The position numbers and the translations under genes are program-made. From Streptomyces durocortorensis (GTDB lineage: Bacteria; Actinomycetota; Actinomycetes; Streptomycetales; Streptomycetaceae), in NCBI RefSeq assembly GCF_016901035.1, contig NZ_JAFEUF010000047.1, positions 1 through 37,340 of the forward strand: DNA of 37,340 nt. The letters run 5' to 3'. The first letter of the stretch is position 1; the number at the start of each line of letters is the position of its first letter. Positions 21,083 through 29,348 of the stretch are shown here, in pieces. Below the pieces are notes generated by a model. It worked only from the letters and a program-made list of their open reading frames with translations, was not told where the DNA came from and ran no database searches.

Positions 21083-21913
21083 ATGAACGCGACATCCACC
21101 GGGGCCCTCCTGCTGTGCCGGGCCGACCCCGAGACCGTACGGCCGCTCGCCCACCTGCTGCGCGAGCAGATGCTGCTGGTCCGCGCGGGCGAGGAGTGGA
21201 GCGTGCTCGTCCCCGAGGGGAAGCCCTGGCGGACCGGGGGCGCGGAGCAGGACGCCGAGCCCGTCGACCGGGTGCTCGGCGGCTGGGCCGGCGCGCTCGC
21301 CGTCGGCTCCACGTGGCCGGTGCTCGCCCTGTGGTGGGACGCCGACCGGGCCGGATACACCCTCGCCGCCGGGTTCCGCCGGCCCGTGGGCTACGTCTGG
21401 CTGGCCGACGGCACCCCGGTGGGCGAGGACGAGGCCACACGGACCTTCGCCGCCCGGCTCGGCCTCGACCCGGTGCTGGACGTACAGGCGCTGGAGGAGC
21501 TGACCCGCCCCGATCCGGACGCGAACGCGGAGGCCCGGCTGCGCGGACTGCTCGCCGTCCTCACCCGCACCGGTCTGACCCTGCCCGCCGGACTCTCCCC
21601 GGGCGAGAGCGCCGACCGGCTGCGCAGCGTCGCGGCGGCGCAGCGCCAGGTGGACCGCGTCGAGTGGGCCGGCTGGCGCGATGCCGTACGGGTCGAACTG
21701 GACGCGGTCGAGAGCAGCCGGGTCGGCCCGTGGGTACGCGGCCCCCGCGCCCGGGCCGTCGCCGCCGTCCAGCTCGCGGCCGGGCTCCCGCTCCTGCTGT
21801 GGGGCGCGCGACGCCGCAGCGGCGGCTGGGCGGCGGCCGGTGCGGTGCTGCTGGCGCAGGGCGCGCTGGGACTCGTCTACGAGCGGGCCAGGGCCGGCGC
21901 GGAAACCCCGTAG
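21083..21913 (+). CDS. Hypothetical protein with C-terminal membrane segments
   Basis: A 276-residue protein of no family I recognise. The N-terminal half looks like a mixed alpha/beta cytoplasmic domain (GALLLCRADPETVRPLAHLL, EEWSVLVPEGKPW, VLALWWDADRAGYTLAAGF, PVGYVWLADG). A helical middle follows (ALEELTRPDPDANAEARLRGLLAVLTRTGL). The C-terminus has two hydrophobic runs around AVAAVQLAAGLPLLLWGA and WAAAGAVLLAQGALGLVYE, separated by RRRSGG, that may form a hairpin in the membrane. It diverges from the DUF4097 gene and converges on the DUF6104 gene. Codon use is normal for the window. Confidence 0.75.
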   Translation: MNATSTGALLLCRADPETVRPLAHLLREQMLLVRAGEEWSVLVPEGKPWRTGGAEQDAEPVDRVLGGWAGALAVGSTWPVLALWWDADRAGYTLAAGFRRPVGYVWLADGTPVGEDEATRTFAARLGLDPVLDVQALEELTRPDPDANAEARLRGLLAVLTRTGLTLPAGLSPGESADRLRSVAAAQRQVDRVEWAGWRDAVRVELDAVESSRVGPWVRGPRARAVAAVQLAAGLPLLLWGARRRSGGWAAAGAVLLAQGALGLVYERARAGAETP

Positions 21914-21922
21914 GAGCAGGCG

Positions 21923-22117
21923 TTACGCGTCCTCGTCGTCCTCGTCGTCCTCGTCGTCCAGCCGGGCCAGCCAGGTCGCGAGGCGCTCGACGGGCACCTC
22001 GAAGTCGGGGTTGAGATCGACGAACGTACGCAGCTGCTCGGCGAGCCACTCGAAGGTGACCTCCTCCTCGCCGCGCCGCTTCTCCAGTTCCTCGATGCCA
22101 CGGTCCGTGAAGTACAT
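21923..22117 (-). CDS. DUF6104 family small protein
   Basis: A 64-residue acidic protein, MYFTDRGIEELEKRRGEEEV and so on to an Asp/Glu tail (LDDEDDEDDEDA). I choose the ATG at 22117, not the one 10 codons earlier, because TATCCT ends 6 bases before it and no Shine-Dalgarno precedes either, so a leaderless start here is likely. The family, by memory DUF6104, is a conserved Streptomyces protein beside the 2-oxoglutarate dehydrogenase gene. The repeated GAC/GAG codons at the end form a short GTCCTC repeat in the DNA. Function unknown. Confidence 0.8.
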   Translation of the reverse strand: MYFTDRGIEELEKRRGEEEVTFEWLAEQLRTFVDLNPDFEVPVERLATWLARLDDEDDEDDEDA

Positions 22118-22121
22118 GGGA

Positions 22122-22127
22122 AAAGGA
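22122..22127 (-). promoter_or_regulatory. Leaderless -10 box of the DUF6104 gene
   Basis: TATCCT on the minus strand, followed by TTTCCC and the ATG at 22117. Fits TAnnnT at the distance where transcription begins on the start codon. The -35 is weak. Confidence 0.45.
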
Positions 22128-22154
22128 TAGCGAGGCCCGAGGGCCATGGAGACG

Positions 22155-22197
22155 CCGGAGACCCGGCCCCGCGACGAGCGCGGAACCGGGTCTCCGG
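22155..22197. terminator. Strong terminator after the 2-oxoglutarate dehydrogenase gene
   Basis: A perfect 12-bp inverted repeat (22155-22166 with 22186-22197; CCGGAGACCCGG and complement) enclosing a second 5-bp stem (CCGCG/CGCGG around ACGAG). It lies 20 bases after the minus-strand stop at 22218, and no T run follows. Confidence 0.7.
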
Positions 22198-22217
22198 GGT
22201 GATCGGCGTTCAGGTCC

Positions 22218-25200
22218 TCAGGCTTCGAAGACCTCGTTGACCAGCTGCGTCTGCTCCGCCTGGTGGCGCTTGGCCGAGCCGACCGCCGGGGACGAGCCGT
22301 GCGGCCGCGAGATGCGGCGCAGGCGCTCGCCGTGCGGCACGTCCGAGCCGACCGCGAGGTCCAGGTGGTCGATCAGGTTGAGCGCGATGAACGGCCACGC
22401 ACCCTGGTTCGCCGGCTCCTCCTGCGCCCAGAGGTACTTCTCGGCGTTCGGGTACTTCGCGATCTCTGCCTGGATCTCCGCACCCGGCAGCGGGTACAGC
22501 CGCTCCAGCCGGATGATCGCCGTCTCCGTGTCGCCGCGCTTCTCCCGCTCGGCGTCCAGGTCGTAGTAGAGCTTGCCCGCGCAGAAGACGACCTTGCGGA
22601 CGTTCTCGGCCTTGACCGACGCGTCGCCGATCACCGGGCGGAAGCCGCCGACGGTGAACTCCTCGATCGCCGAGGCCGCCGCCTTCAGACGCAGCATCGA
22701 CTTCGGGGTGAAGACGATGAGCGGCTTGTGGTGCGGGTTGTGCACCTGCCAGCGCAGCAGGTGGAAGTAGTTCGACGGCAGGGTCGGCATCGCGACCGTC
22801 ATGTTGTCCTGCGCGCACATCTGGAGGAAGCGCTCGGGGCGGGCGGAGCTGTGGTCCGGGCCCTGGCCCTCGTAGCCGTGCGGCAGGAGCAGCGTGACGC
22901 CGGAGGTCTGGCCCCACTTCTGCTCGGCCGAGGAGATGAACTCGTCCACGACGGTCTGCGCGCCGTTGACGAAGTCACCGAACTGGGCCTCCCAGATGAC
23001 CAGCGACTCCGGACGGGCCAGCGAGTAGCCGTACTCGAAGCCCATCGCCGCGTACTCCGAGAGCAGCGAGTCGTAGACGTTGTACCGGGCCTGGTCGTCC
23101 GCCAGGTACAGCAGCGGGGTGTAGTCCTCGCCGGTGACCTGGTCGACCAGGACCGCGTGGCGCTGGCCGAACGTGCCGCGGCGGGTGTCCTGGCCGGCGA
23201 GCCGGACCGGGGTGCCCTCCATCAGCAGCGAGCCGATGGCCAGGGTCTCGCCCATGCCCCAGTCGATCGTGGCGTTCTCCACCGAGGCCGCGCGACGCTG
23301 CATCTGCGGCATCAGACGGGGGTGGACGGTGATCGACTCGGGGATGTTGACCTGCGACTCGGCGATCCGCTTGACGACCTCGGCGGAGACGGCTGTCTCC
23401 ACGGCCACCGGGAAGGCGGCCTGCGGCTCCGGGACGTGCGGGGACGCCGGCTGCGAGGTGGCCTCGCGGACCTCGGCGAACACCTTCTCCAGCTGACCCT
23501 GGAAGTCCTGGAGCGCCTGCTCCGCCTCTTCCAGCGTGATGTCGCCGCGACCGATGAGGGACTCGGTGTAGAGCTTGCGCACCGAGCGCTTCTTGTCGAT
23601 CAGGGTGTACATCTGCGGGTTGGTGAACTCCGGGTTGTCGCCCTCGTTGTGACCGCGGCGGCGGTAGCAGATGAGGTCGATCACGACGTCCTTGTTGAAC
23701 GCCTGCCGGAACTCGAAGGCGAGCCGCGCGACGCGGACCACGGCCTCCGGGTCGTCGCCGTTGACGTGGATGATCGGCGCCTCGATCATGCGCGCCACGT
23801 CGGTGGCGTACATCGAGGAGCGCGAGGACTCCGGGGCGGCGGTGAAGCCGACCTGGTTGTTGATCACCACGTGCACGGTGCCGCCGGTGCGGTAGCCGCG
23901 CAGCTGCGACATGTTGAGCGTCTCGGCGACGACGCCCTGGCCCGCGAAGGCCGCGTCGCCGTGGAGCGCGACGGGCAGGACCGTGAAGTCCGTGCCGCCC
24001 TTGTTGATGATGTCCTGCTTGGCGCGGGCGATGCCCTCCAGGACCGGGTCGACCGCCTCCAGGTGCGAGGGGTTGGCGGCCAGCGAGACCTTGATCTGCT
24101 CGCCGTCCAGACCGGTGAAGGTGCCCTCGGCGCCCAGGTGGTACTTGACGTCGCCGGAGCCGTGCATCGAGCGCGGGTCGAGGTTGCCCTCGAACTCGCG
24201 GAAGATCTGCGCGTACGACTTGCCGACGATGTTCGCCAGGACGTTCAGGCGGCCGCGGTGGGCCATGCCGATGACGACCTCGTCGAGGCGGGCCTCGGCG
24301 GCGGAGTCGAGAACGGCGTCGAGCAGCGGGATGACGGACTCGCCGCCCTCCAGCGAGAACCGCTTCTGGCCGACGTACTTCGTCTGCAGGAAGGTCTCGA
24401 ACGCCTCGGCGGCGTTGAGCCGGCGCAGGATCCGCAGCTGCTCCTCGCGCTCGGGCTTCGGACGCGGGCGCTCCACCCGGTCCTGGAGCCACTTGCGCTG
24501 CTTCGGGTCCTGGATGTGCATGAACTCGATGCCGGTGGTGCGGCAGTACGACTCACGCAGCACGCCGAGGATGTCGCGGAGCTTCATCATCGTCTTGCCG
24601 GCGAACCCGCCGACCGCGAAGTCCCGCTCCAGGTCCCACAGGGTGAGGCCGTGCTCGGTGATGTCGAGGTCGGGGTGCTTGCGCTGGTGGTACTCCAGCG
24701 GGTCGGTGTCGGCCATGACGTGGCCGCGGACCCGGTAGGAGTGGATCAGCTCGAAGACCCGCGCGGCCTTGGTGACGTCGTCGTCGTGCGAGGCGTCGAT
24801 GTCCTTGAGCCAGCGGACCGGCTCGTAGGGGATGCGCAGCGCCTTGAAGATCTCGTCGTAGAACTCGTTCTCGCCGAGCAGCAGCTGGGACAGGACGCGC
24901 AGGAACTCGCCGGAGGCGGCGCCCTGGATGACCCGGTGGTCGTAGGTCGACGTGAGCGTCATGACCTTCGAGATGCCGAGCTTGTTGAGGGTGTCCTGCG
25001 AGGTGCCCTGGAACTCCGCCGGGTAGTCCATCGCGCCGACGCCCATGATGAGGCCCTGACCGGGCATCAGGCGGGGCACCGAGTGGACGGTGCCGATGCC
25101 GCCGGGGTTGGTCAGCGAGGCGGTGACGCCGGAGAAGTCGTCCATGCCGAGCTTGCCGATGCGGGCGCGCCGGACGATGTCCTCGTACGCCTGCCAGAAC

Positions 25201-26030
25201 TCGAAGAAGTTGAGCGTCTCGGCCTTCTTGATGGCCGCGACGACCAGCTGGCGGTCGCCGTTCGGCTTCACCAGGTCGATGGCCAGACCGAGGTTGACGT
25301 GCTCCGGCTTGACCAGGGTGGGCTTGCCGTCCTTCTCCGCGAAGGAGTAGTTCATCGACGGCATGGCCTTGAGGGCCTGCACCATCGCGTACCCGATGAG
25401 GTGCGTGAAGGAGATCTTCCCGCCGCGGGCGCGCTTGAGGTGGTTGTTGATGACGATGCGGTTGTCGAAGAGCAGCTTCACCGGGACCGCGCGGACGGAC
25501 GTGGCCGTCGGCAGCTCCAGCGAGGCGTTCATGTTCTTCGCGACGGCGGCCGAGGGGCCGCGCAGCGTCACGTACTCCGGGCCTGCCGGGGCCTCGGTGG
25601 ACTCCTCGGCCTTGGGCTTCGCCTTGGCGGGCGCGGCAGCGGGCTTCGCCGCCGCGGGCTTCGCTTCGGCGGGGGTGGCCTTCGCCGGAGCGGGCGCGGC
25701 CTTGGCCGGAGCCGGCTGCGCGGGGGCGGCCGGAGCGGCCTTCGCCGGAGCCGGAGCGGCTGCCGGAGCGGGCGCGGCCGGGGCGGCTGCCTCGGTCACC
25801 GGGGCCCCCGAGGCCCCGGGAGCGGGCTTGTCCGCCGTGCCGGCGGCACCCGGCTTGTAGTCGGCGAAGAAGTCCCACCAGGCACGATCGACCGAACTGG
25901 GGTCCTGGAGGTACTGCTGGTAGATCTCGTCGACGAGCCATTCATTGGCGCCGAAAGCCGCGGCCGGGTTGGTGCCCGGGCCGGCTTGGTCGGTCGAGAC
26001 GCTTGAGTTACTGGGGGACTGAGACGACAC
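22218..26030 (-). CDS. kgd: Multifunctional 2-oxoglutarate dehydrogenase E1/E2 (KGD/OdhA type)
   Basis: A 1270-residue actinobacterial fusion enzyme of the TCA cycle. I use the GTG at 26030 ([10 protein letters not shown]). The N-terminus carries the short E1 helix ([23 protein letters not shown], residues 30-52), then an Ala/Pro/Lys linker (about 60-150), an E2-type succinyltransferase domain (about 160-400) without a lipoyl domain, then the ThDP-dependent E1. The E2 motif is DHRVIQGA with catalytic His at 365; the usual Asp-Gly is replaced by Gln-Gly, as in other actinobacterial forms. E1 has [17 protein letters not shown] and [10 protein letters not shown] for ThDP and Mg. It uses lipoyl-E2 of pyruvate dehydrogenase in trans and is inhibited by GarA/OdhI-type FHA proteins in relatives. 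Confidence 0.95.
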   Translation of the reverse strand: MSSQSPSNSSVSTDQAGPGTNPAAAFGANEWLVDEIYQQYLQDPSSVDRAWWDFFADYKPGAAGTADKPAPGASGAPVTEAAAPAAPAPAAAPAPAKAAPAAPAQPAPAKAAPAPAKATPAEAKPAAAKPAAAPAKAKPKAEESTEAPAGPEYVTLRGPSAAVAKNMNASLELPTATSVRAVPVKLLFDNRIVINNHLKRARGGKISFTHLIGYAMVQALKAMPSMNYSFAEKDGKPTLVKPEHVNLGLAIDLVKPNGDRQLVVAAIKKAETLNFFEFWQAYEDIVRRARIGKLGMDDFSGVTASLTNPGGIGTVHSVPRLMPGQGLIMGVGAMDYPAEFQGTSQDTLNKLGISKVMTLTSTYDHRVIQGAASGEFLRVLSQLLLGENEFYDEIFKALRIPYEPVRWLKDIDASHDDDVTKAARVFELIHSYRVRGHVMADTDPLEYHQRKHPDLDITEHGLTLWDLERDFAVGGFAGKTMMKLRDILGVLRESYCRTTGIEFMHIQDPKQRKWLQDRVERPRPKPEREEQLRILRRLNAAEAFETFLQTKYVGQKRFSLEGGESVIPLLDAVLDSAAEARLDEVVIGMAHRGRLNVLANIVGKSYAQIFREFEGNLDPRSMHGSGDVKYHLGAEGTFTGLDGEQIKVSLAANPSHLEAVDPVLEGIARAKQDIINKGGTDFTVLPVALHGDAAFAGQGVVAETLNMSQLRGYRTGGTVHVVINNQVGFTAAPESSRSSMYATDVARMIEAPIIHVNGDDPEAVVRVARLAFEFRQAFNKDVVIDLICYRRRGHNEGDNPEFTNPQMYTLIDKKRSVRKLYTESLIGRGDITLEEAEQALQDFQGQLEKVFAEVREATSQPASPHVPEPQAAFPVAVETAVSAEVVKRIAESQVNIPESITVHPRLMPQMQRRAASVENATIDWGMGETLAIGSLLMEGTPVRLAGQDTRRGTFGQRHAVLVDQVTGEDYTPLLYLADDQARYNVYDSLLSEYAAMGFEYGYSLARPESLVIWEAQFGDFVNGAQTVVDEFISSAEQKWGQTSGVTLLLPHGYEGQGPDHSSARPERFLQMCAQDNMTVAMPTLPSNYFHLLRWQVHNPHHKPLIVFTPKSMLRLKAAASAIEEFTVGGFRPVIGDASVKAENVRKVVFCAGKLYYDLDAEREKRGDTETAIIRLERLYPLPGAEIQAEIAKYPNAEKYLWAQEEPANQGAWPFIALNLIDHLDLAVGSDVPHGERLRRISRPHGSSPAVGSAKRHQAEQTQLVNEVFEA

Positions 26031-26312
26031 GGCGGCAACCGCCCTCTTCCGCTTCACAAGGTGATGGACAGCGGAAATCAAGGCTACGCCCCCCGAACCG
26101 TTCCTTGCAGGCCGGGCCGGTGCTTCGTCGTGCACATCACATCGAAGGGCGGGTTTCGGCGCAGGAAATGGCGGGAAACAAGCGAGGTTCCACTGCACTT
26201 CGGGTACGCAGGACCGGGGAGACGGTCCTGCGACCGCGTCCCCTTGAGGTCCCTTGCTGGCTGGACACTGATGAACGTGCCCTTCCGGTTCGACCCTATG
26301 CCAACAAGGTCG
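26031..26312. other. Gap between two-component kinase and 2-oxoglutarate dehydrogenase gene
   Basis: These 282 bases must carry the promoter of the minus-strand dehydrogenase gene. TAGCCT on the minus strand near 26085-26080 is a possible -10, but no -35 matches. No hairpin with a T run ends the kinase transcript, so some readthrough is possible. Confidence 0.35.
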
Positions 26313-27389
26313 TCAACCGCGCGGCTCGGAGATTCCCGGGAGGGTGACCTGGATCCGGCAGCCCCGAGCGGATTCGGCCACTCCGATCCGGCCGCCGTGC
26401 AGATCGACCGCCCAACGCGCGATGGCCAGGCCCAGTCCCGTACCGCCGTCGCTGCCCGGACCGTGCGGCGAGGGCGCCTGGCCCCGGTTGAAGCGCTCGA
26501 ACACCCGGTGCCGCTCCGCCTCCGGAATGCCGGGCCCCTCGTCGATGACCTCCAGCTCCAGCGACTCCGGGTAGGCCCCGCGCCGCGCCAGCACCGTCAC
26601 CCGGCCGTGCGGCGGGCTGTGCTTGACCGCGTTGTCGATGAGGTTGGCGACCACCTGGTGCAGCCGCTCGGCGTCCGCGTGCGCGGTGAGCTCCGGCGGC
26701 GAGACGTCCAGGTGCAGATGGACGTCCGTACGGGAGTGATTGCCCGAACCCGACGACAGACGTCGCTGGGAGGCGGCGAGATTGGCCTCTTTCAGTACGC
26801 CCGACAGATACGGCCACACCTCGAAACGGCGTGCCTTGAGTGCGACGACCCCGTTGTCCAGGCGCGACAGGTCCAGCAGCGTCTCGACCAGCCGGCCGAG
26901 CCGCTCCGTCTGTTTCAGCGCGGTGCGCATGGTCTCCGGATCGGCGGCGGACACCCCGTCCACCACGTTCTCCAGCACGGCTCTCAGCGCCGCGATGGGG
27001 GTACGCAGCTCATGGCTGACGTTGGCGACCAGCTCCTTGCGGTGCCGGTCCTCCGCCTCCAGATCGTCCGCCATGCGGTTGATCGTCTGCGCCAGGTCGC
27101 CCAGCTCGTCCCGCCGCCCGGCGCCGCTCACCCGGCGGGTGTAGTCGCCGTGCGAGATCGACCGGGCCACCGCTCTCATCTCGTCCAGCGGCGCGGTCAG
27201 ACCGTGCGCCACGAACTGGGTGATCAGCAGCGTGGCGATCACCGAGAACACGGTGATGAACTGGAACTCGGTCCGGGTCCGCAGGGCGACGATCAGCAGC
27301 CCGGTCGTGATGAACACCGACACCACGACGAGCGTGCCCAGCTTGGCCTTGATGGAGAAGGGCCGCATTCCGGGCCCTGGCCAGGTCAT
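26313..27389 (-). CDS. Two-component sensor histidine kinase (HAMP-HisKA-HATPase)
   Basis: A 358-residue membrane kinase. Two membrane spans lie at about 17-36 and 43-63, with only some 6 residues between them, so it has almost no outside sensor domain. A HAMP domain follows (about 62-115), then HisKA with phosphoacceptor H126 in ANVSHELRTP, and HATPase_c with NLIDNAVKHS, DEGPGIPE, FNRGQ and GTGLGLAI. The ATG overlaps the stop of the response regulator gene (ATGA), so both are made in step. Signals are likely sensed in the membrane or cytoplasm. The locus matches the SCO5282/SCO5283 pair of S. coelicolor in my memory; targets are not evident. Confidence 0.92.
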   Translation of the reverse strand: MTWPGPGMRPFSIKAKLGTLVVVSVFITTGLLIVALRTRTEFQFITVFSVIATLLITQFVAHGLTAPLDEMRAVARSISHGDYTRRVSGAGRRDELGDLAQTINRMADDLEAEDRHRKELVANVSHELRTPIAALRAVLENVVDGVSAADPETMRTALKQTERLGRLVETLLDLSRLDNGVVALKARRFEVWPYLSGVLKEANLAASQRRLSSGSGNHSRTDVHLHLDVSPPELTAHADAERLHQVVANLIDNAVKHSPPHGRVTVLARRGAYPESLELEVIDEGPGIPEAERHRVFERFNRGQAPSPHGPGSDGGTGLGLAIARWAVDLHGGRIGVAESARGCRIQVTLPGISEPRG

Positions 27390-28123
27390 GGCGCCGGAGT
27401 CTCCAGGGCGTAGCCCACGCCGTGCACGGTACGGATCCGCTCCGCGCCGATCTTCCGGCGCAGCGCCTTGATGTGGCTGTCGACCGTACGGGTGCCCGAG
27501 GCGTCCGCCCAGTCCCACACCTCGGCGAGCAGCTGCTCGCGGGAGAGCACGGCGCGCGGGGTGTTGGCGAGGCAGACCAGCAGGTCGAACTCGGTCGGCG
27601 TGAGATGGACGTCCTCGGCGCGCACCCGGACCCGGCGCTGCGCGTGGTCGATCTCCAGCTCACCCAGACGCAGTATCCCGCTGCGCGGCGTGACGGCGGC
27701 CAGCGCGGCCCGCTCCACCCGGCGCAGCAGCACGTGCACCCGGGCGGCCAGCTCCCGCATGGAGAACGGCTTGGTCATGTAGTCGTCGGCGCCGACCCCG
27801 AGGCCGACCAGCATGTCGGTCTCGTCGTCGCGTGCGGTGAGCATCAGCACCGGCACCGGACGCGCCGCCTGCACCCGCCGGCAGACCTCCAGGCCGTCGA
27901 AGCCCGGAAGCATGATGTCGAGCACCATCAGGTCGGGCTGCCAGGCCTCTGCCGCGTCCACGGCCGCGGGGCCGTCCAGCGCGGTCTGCACGAGGAAGCC
28001 CTCCGCCCGCAGCCGGGCGGAAATGGCGTCGACGATCGTGGCGTCGTCCTCGACCACCAGCACCCGGCGCTGAGCCCCCGGGGTGGCCGCGACGCCGTTG
28101 TGGGTGGTGTGTGTCTGTTCCAT
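27386..28123 (-). CDS. OmpR/PhoB-family response regulator
   Basis: A 245-residue regulator. Start ATG at 28123 (MEQTHTTHNG) with AGGGGCGGGG upstream. The receiver has the acidic pocket E25-D26-D27, phosphoacceptor D69 in DLMVLDIMLPG, T96 in LMLTARD and K118 in YMTKPF. The C-terminal winged helix (about 148-243) has VHLTPTEFDLLVCLANTP, EQLLAEVWDW and TVDSHIKALRRKIG with IRTVHGVGYAL. It precedes and overlaps its kinase gene. The frame is open further upstream, but nothing there looks like protein. Confidence 0.94.
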   Translation of the reverse strand: MEQTHTTHNGVAATPGAQRRVLVVEDDATIVDAISARLRAEGFLVQTALDGPAAVDAAEAWQPDLMVLDIMLPGFDGLEVCRRVQAARPVPVLMLTARDDETDMLVGLGVGADDYMTKPFSMRELAARVHVLLRRVERAALAAVTPRSGILRLGELEIDHAQRRVRVRAEDVHLTPTEFDLLVCLANTPRAVLSREQLLAEVWDWADASGTRTVDSHIKALRRKIGAERIRTVHGVGYALETPAP

Positions 28124-28358
28124 CGCCCCGCCCCTGCCCGTTCTCGCGGGAGCCATTCCCCCCGGAGGCACGGTCTTCGCTCGTGGATTTCGTGGGTGAT
28201 CCCGTGTGCCGGTCAGCAGCGTAAAGGCAGCGGAGGGCTCCCGGCTACGCAGGGTGTTGCCCCGGGGCCACGCGTTCGGGCCGGGCGGGCGGGCGGATCG
28301 TCGGCCTTGTGCCGGTTGGCCCGTGCCACCGCCGGGCCGTGCATACCGGGTGGGGGGT

Positions 28359-29087
28359 TCAGGCGGCCCGCAGTGCGAGATGGACCACGTCGGGCACACC
28401 TCGGGCAACGGCCACCTCTTCCGTCCTAACCCCGCTGAACCCGGCATTCCGCAAGGCCTGCTCGAAGGCGGGCGACGGCTGTGCGGACCAGACGGCGAGC
28501 ACGCCGCCCGGGGTCAGCCGGTCGTGGCAGTGCGCCAGACCGGCGGGGGAGTAGAGACTTCCGTTGCCCTCCGTGACCGTCCAGTCGGGCCCGTTGTCGA
28601 TGTCCAGGCAGAGCGCGTCGTAACGCTCCGTGGTGGTACGGAGGTGGGCCACCAGGTCCGCGCGCAGGATCCCGGCCCGGGGGTCGGCCAGCGCCGCCCC
28701 GGAGATCCGGTCCAGCGGCCCTTCCCGGTGCCAGTCCACGATCGCCTGCTCCCGCTCCACGACCGTGATCCGCCCCCAGCGCTCCTCCTCGGCGGCCCGC
28801 AGCAGGGAGAACCCGACGCCCAGGCCGCCGATGAGCACGGAGGGGCCGGGCCGCCCGGCGGGCAGGGCGGCCAGTGCGGCGTCGATCAGCAGCCGCTCGG
28901 AGCGCCCGTCGGAGGTGTCCATCAGGAAGCAGCCGTTGGCGATGATCTCGAAGTGCTCCCCGCGCTCCCGCAGCACGACCTCACCGAAGGGGCCCTCGCG
29001 GCGGTCGAGGACGACGGGGGCTTCGGTGGAGCGCACGGGCAGCGATCCCGTCGGTTCGGGGGCGGGCCAGGTGGATGTCGCGGACAT
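28359..29087 (-). CDS. Spermidine synthase-like SAM-fold protein
   Basis: A 242-residue Rossmann-fold protein. I start it at the ATG at 29087 (MSATSTWPAPEP) with GGAGAG eight bases upstream; the frame stays open for a long way through lon, but that part is only the shadow of lon. The nucleotide-binding loop is VLIGGLGVGFSLLRA, the acidic ligand after beta-2 is VVERE, and DALCLDIDNGPDW and LTPGGVLAVWSAQPSPAFEQAL follow, as in spermine/spermidine synthases. Family-typical polyamine-site residues are not clearly conserved, so it may act on another substrate. It diverges from lon. Confidence 0.8.
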   Translation of the reverse strand: MSATSTWPAPEPTGSLPVRSTEAPVVLDRREGPFGEVVLRERGEHFEIIANGCFLMDTSDGRSERLLIDAALAALPAGRPGPSVLIGGLGVGFSLLRAAEEERWGRITVVEREQAIVDWHREGPLDRISGAALADPRAGILRADLVAHLRTTTERYDALCLDIDNGPDWTVTEGNGSLYSPAGLAHCHDRLTPGGVLAVWSAQPSPAFEQALRNAGFSGVRTEEVAVARGVPDVVHLALRAA

Positions 29088-29260
29088 GGGGGCGGCTCTC
29101 CGGTATCCGGTCGTGGCGGTCGGTGCCCGCCCATCCTGGCCCGCCGCGTGGGGCGAGGGCCAGCACCTTTCCGGCTCCGGGGAGGGGAACAACTGCCCGC
29201 CGCCGAGCGCTCCCGTACGAAGAGGCGTGCGCTGGTGAGAGGTGCGGCGGGCGTACTGAT

Positions 29261-29274
29261 CGCTCAGAGCGAAC
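29261..29274. promoter_or_regulatory. ClgR-type operator upstream of lon
   Basis: CGCTCAGAGCGAAC fits CGC-N5-GCGAAC, the complement of GTTCGC-N5-GCG described for ClgR, and its core CGCTCAGAGCG fits CGCYNANRGCG exactly. ClgR activates clp and lon genes in Streptomyces lividans (from memory of Bellier and Mazodier). The position is about 75 bases before the lon ATG. Confidence 0.65.
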
Positions 29275-29306
29275 AGCGGCCGGGGAACATTCGGCGACTC
29301 ACAAAC

Positions 29307-29327
29307 ATTGAGTGCACATAGCTCAAC
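29307..29327. promoter_or_regulatory. HAIR-like (HspR) operator upstream of lon
   Basis: ATTGAGT-GCACATA-GCTCAAC resembles the HAIR consensus CTTGAGT-N7-ACTCAAG: both arms and the 7-base spacer are kept, with 3 of 14 bases changed. lon is a known HspR/HAIR target in S. lividans. It lies 22-42 bases before the lon ATG. Confidence 0.7.
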
Positions 29328-29348
29328 TTGCCTGCCGAAGGGGAGATC

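Noticed and set aside
22263..26006. Open frame of 1247 codons on the plus strand
   Set aside because: Antisense shadow of the 2-oxoglutarate dehydrogenase gene with Val/Leu/Arg-rich nonsense composition.
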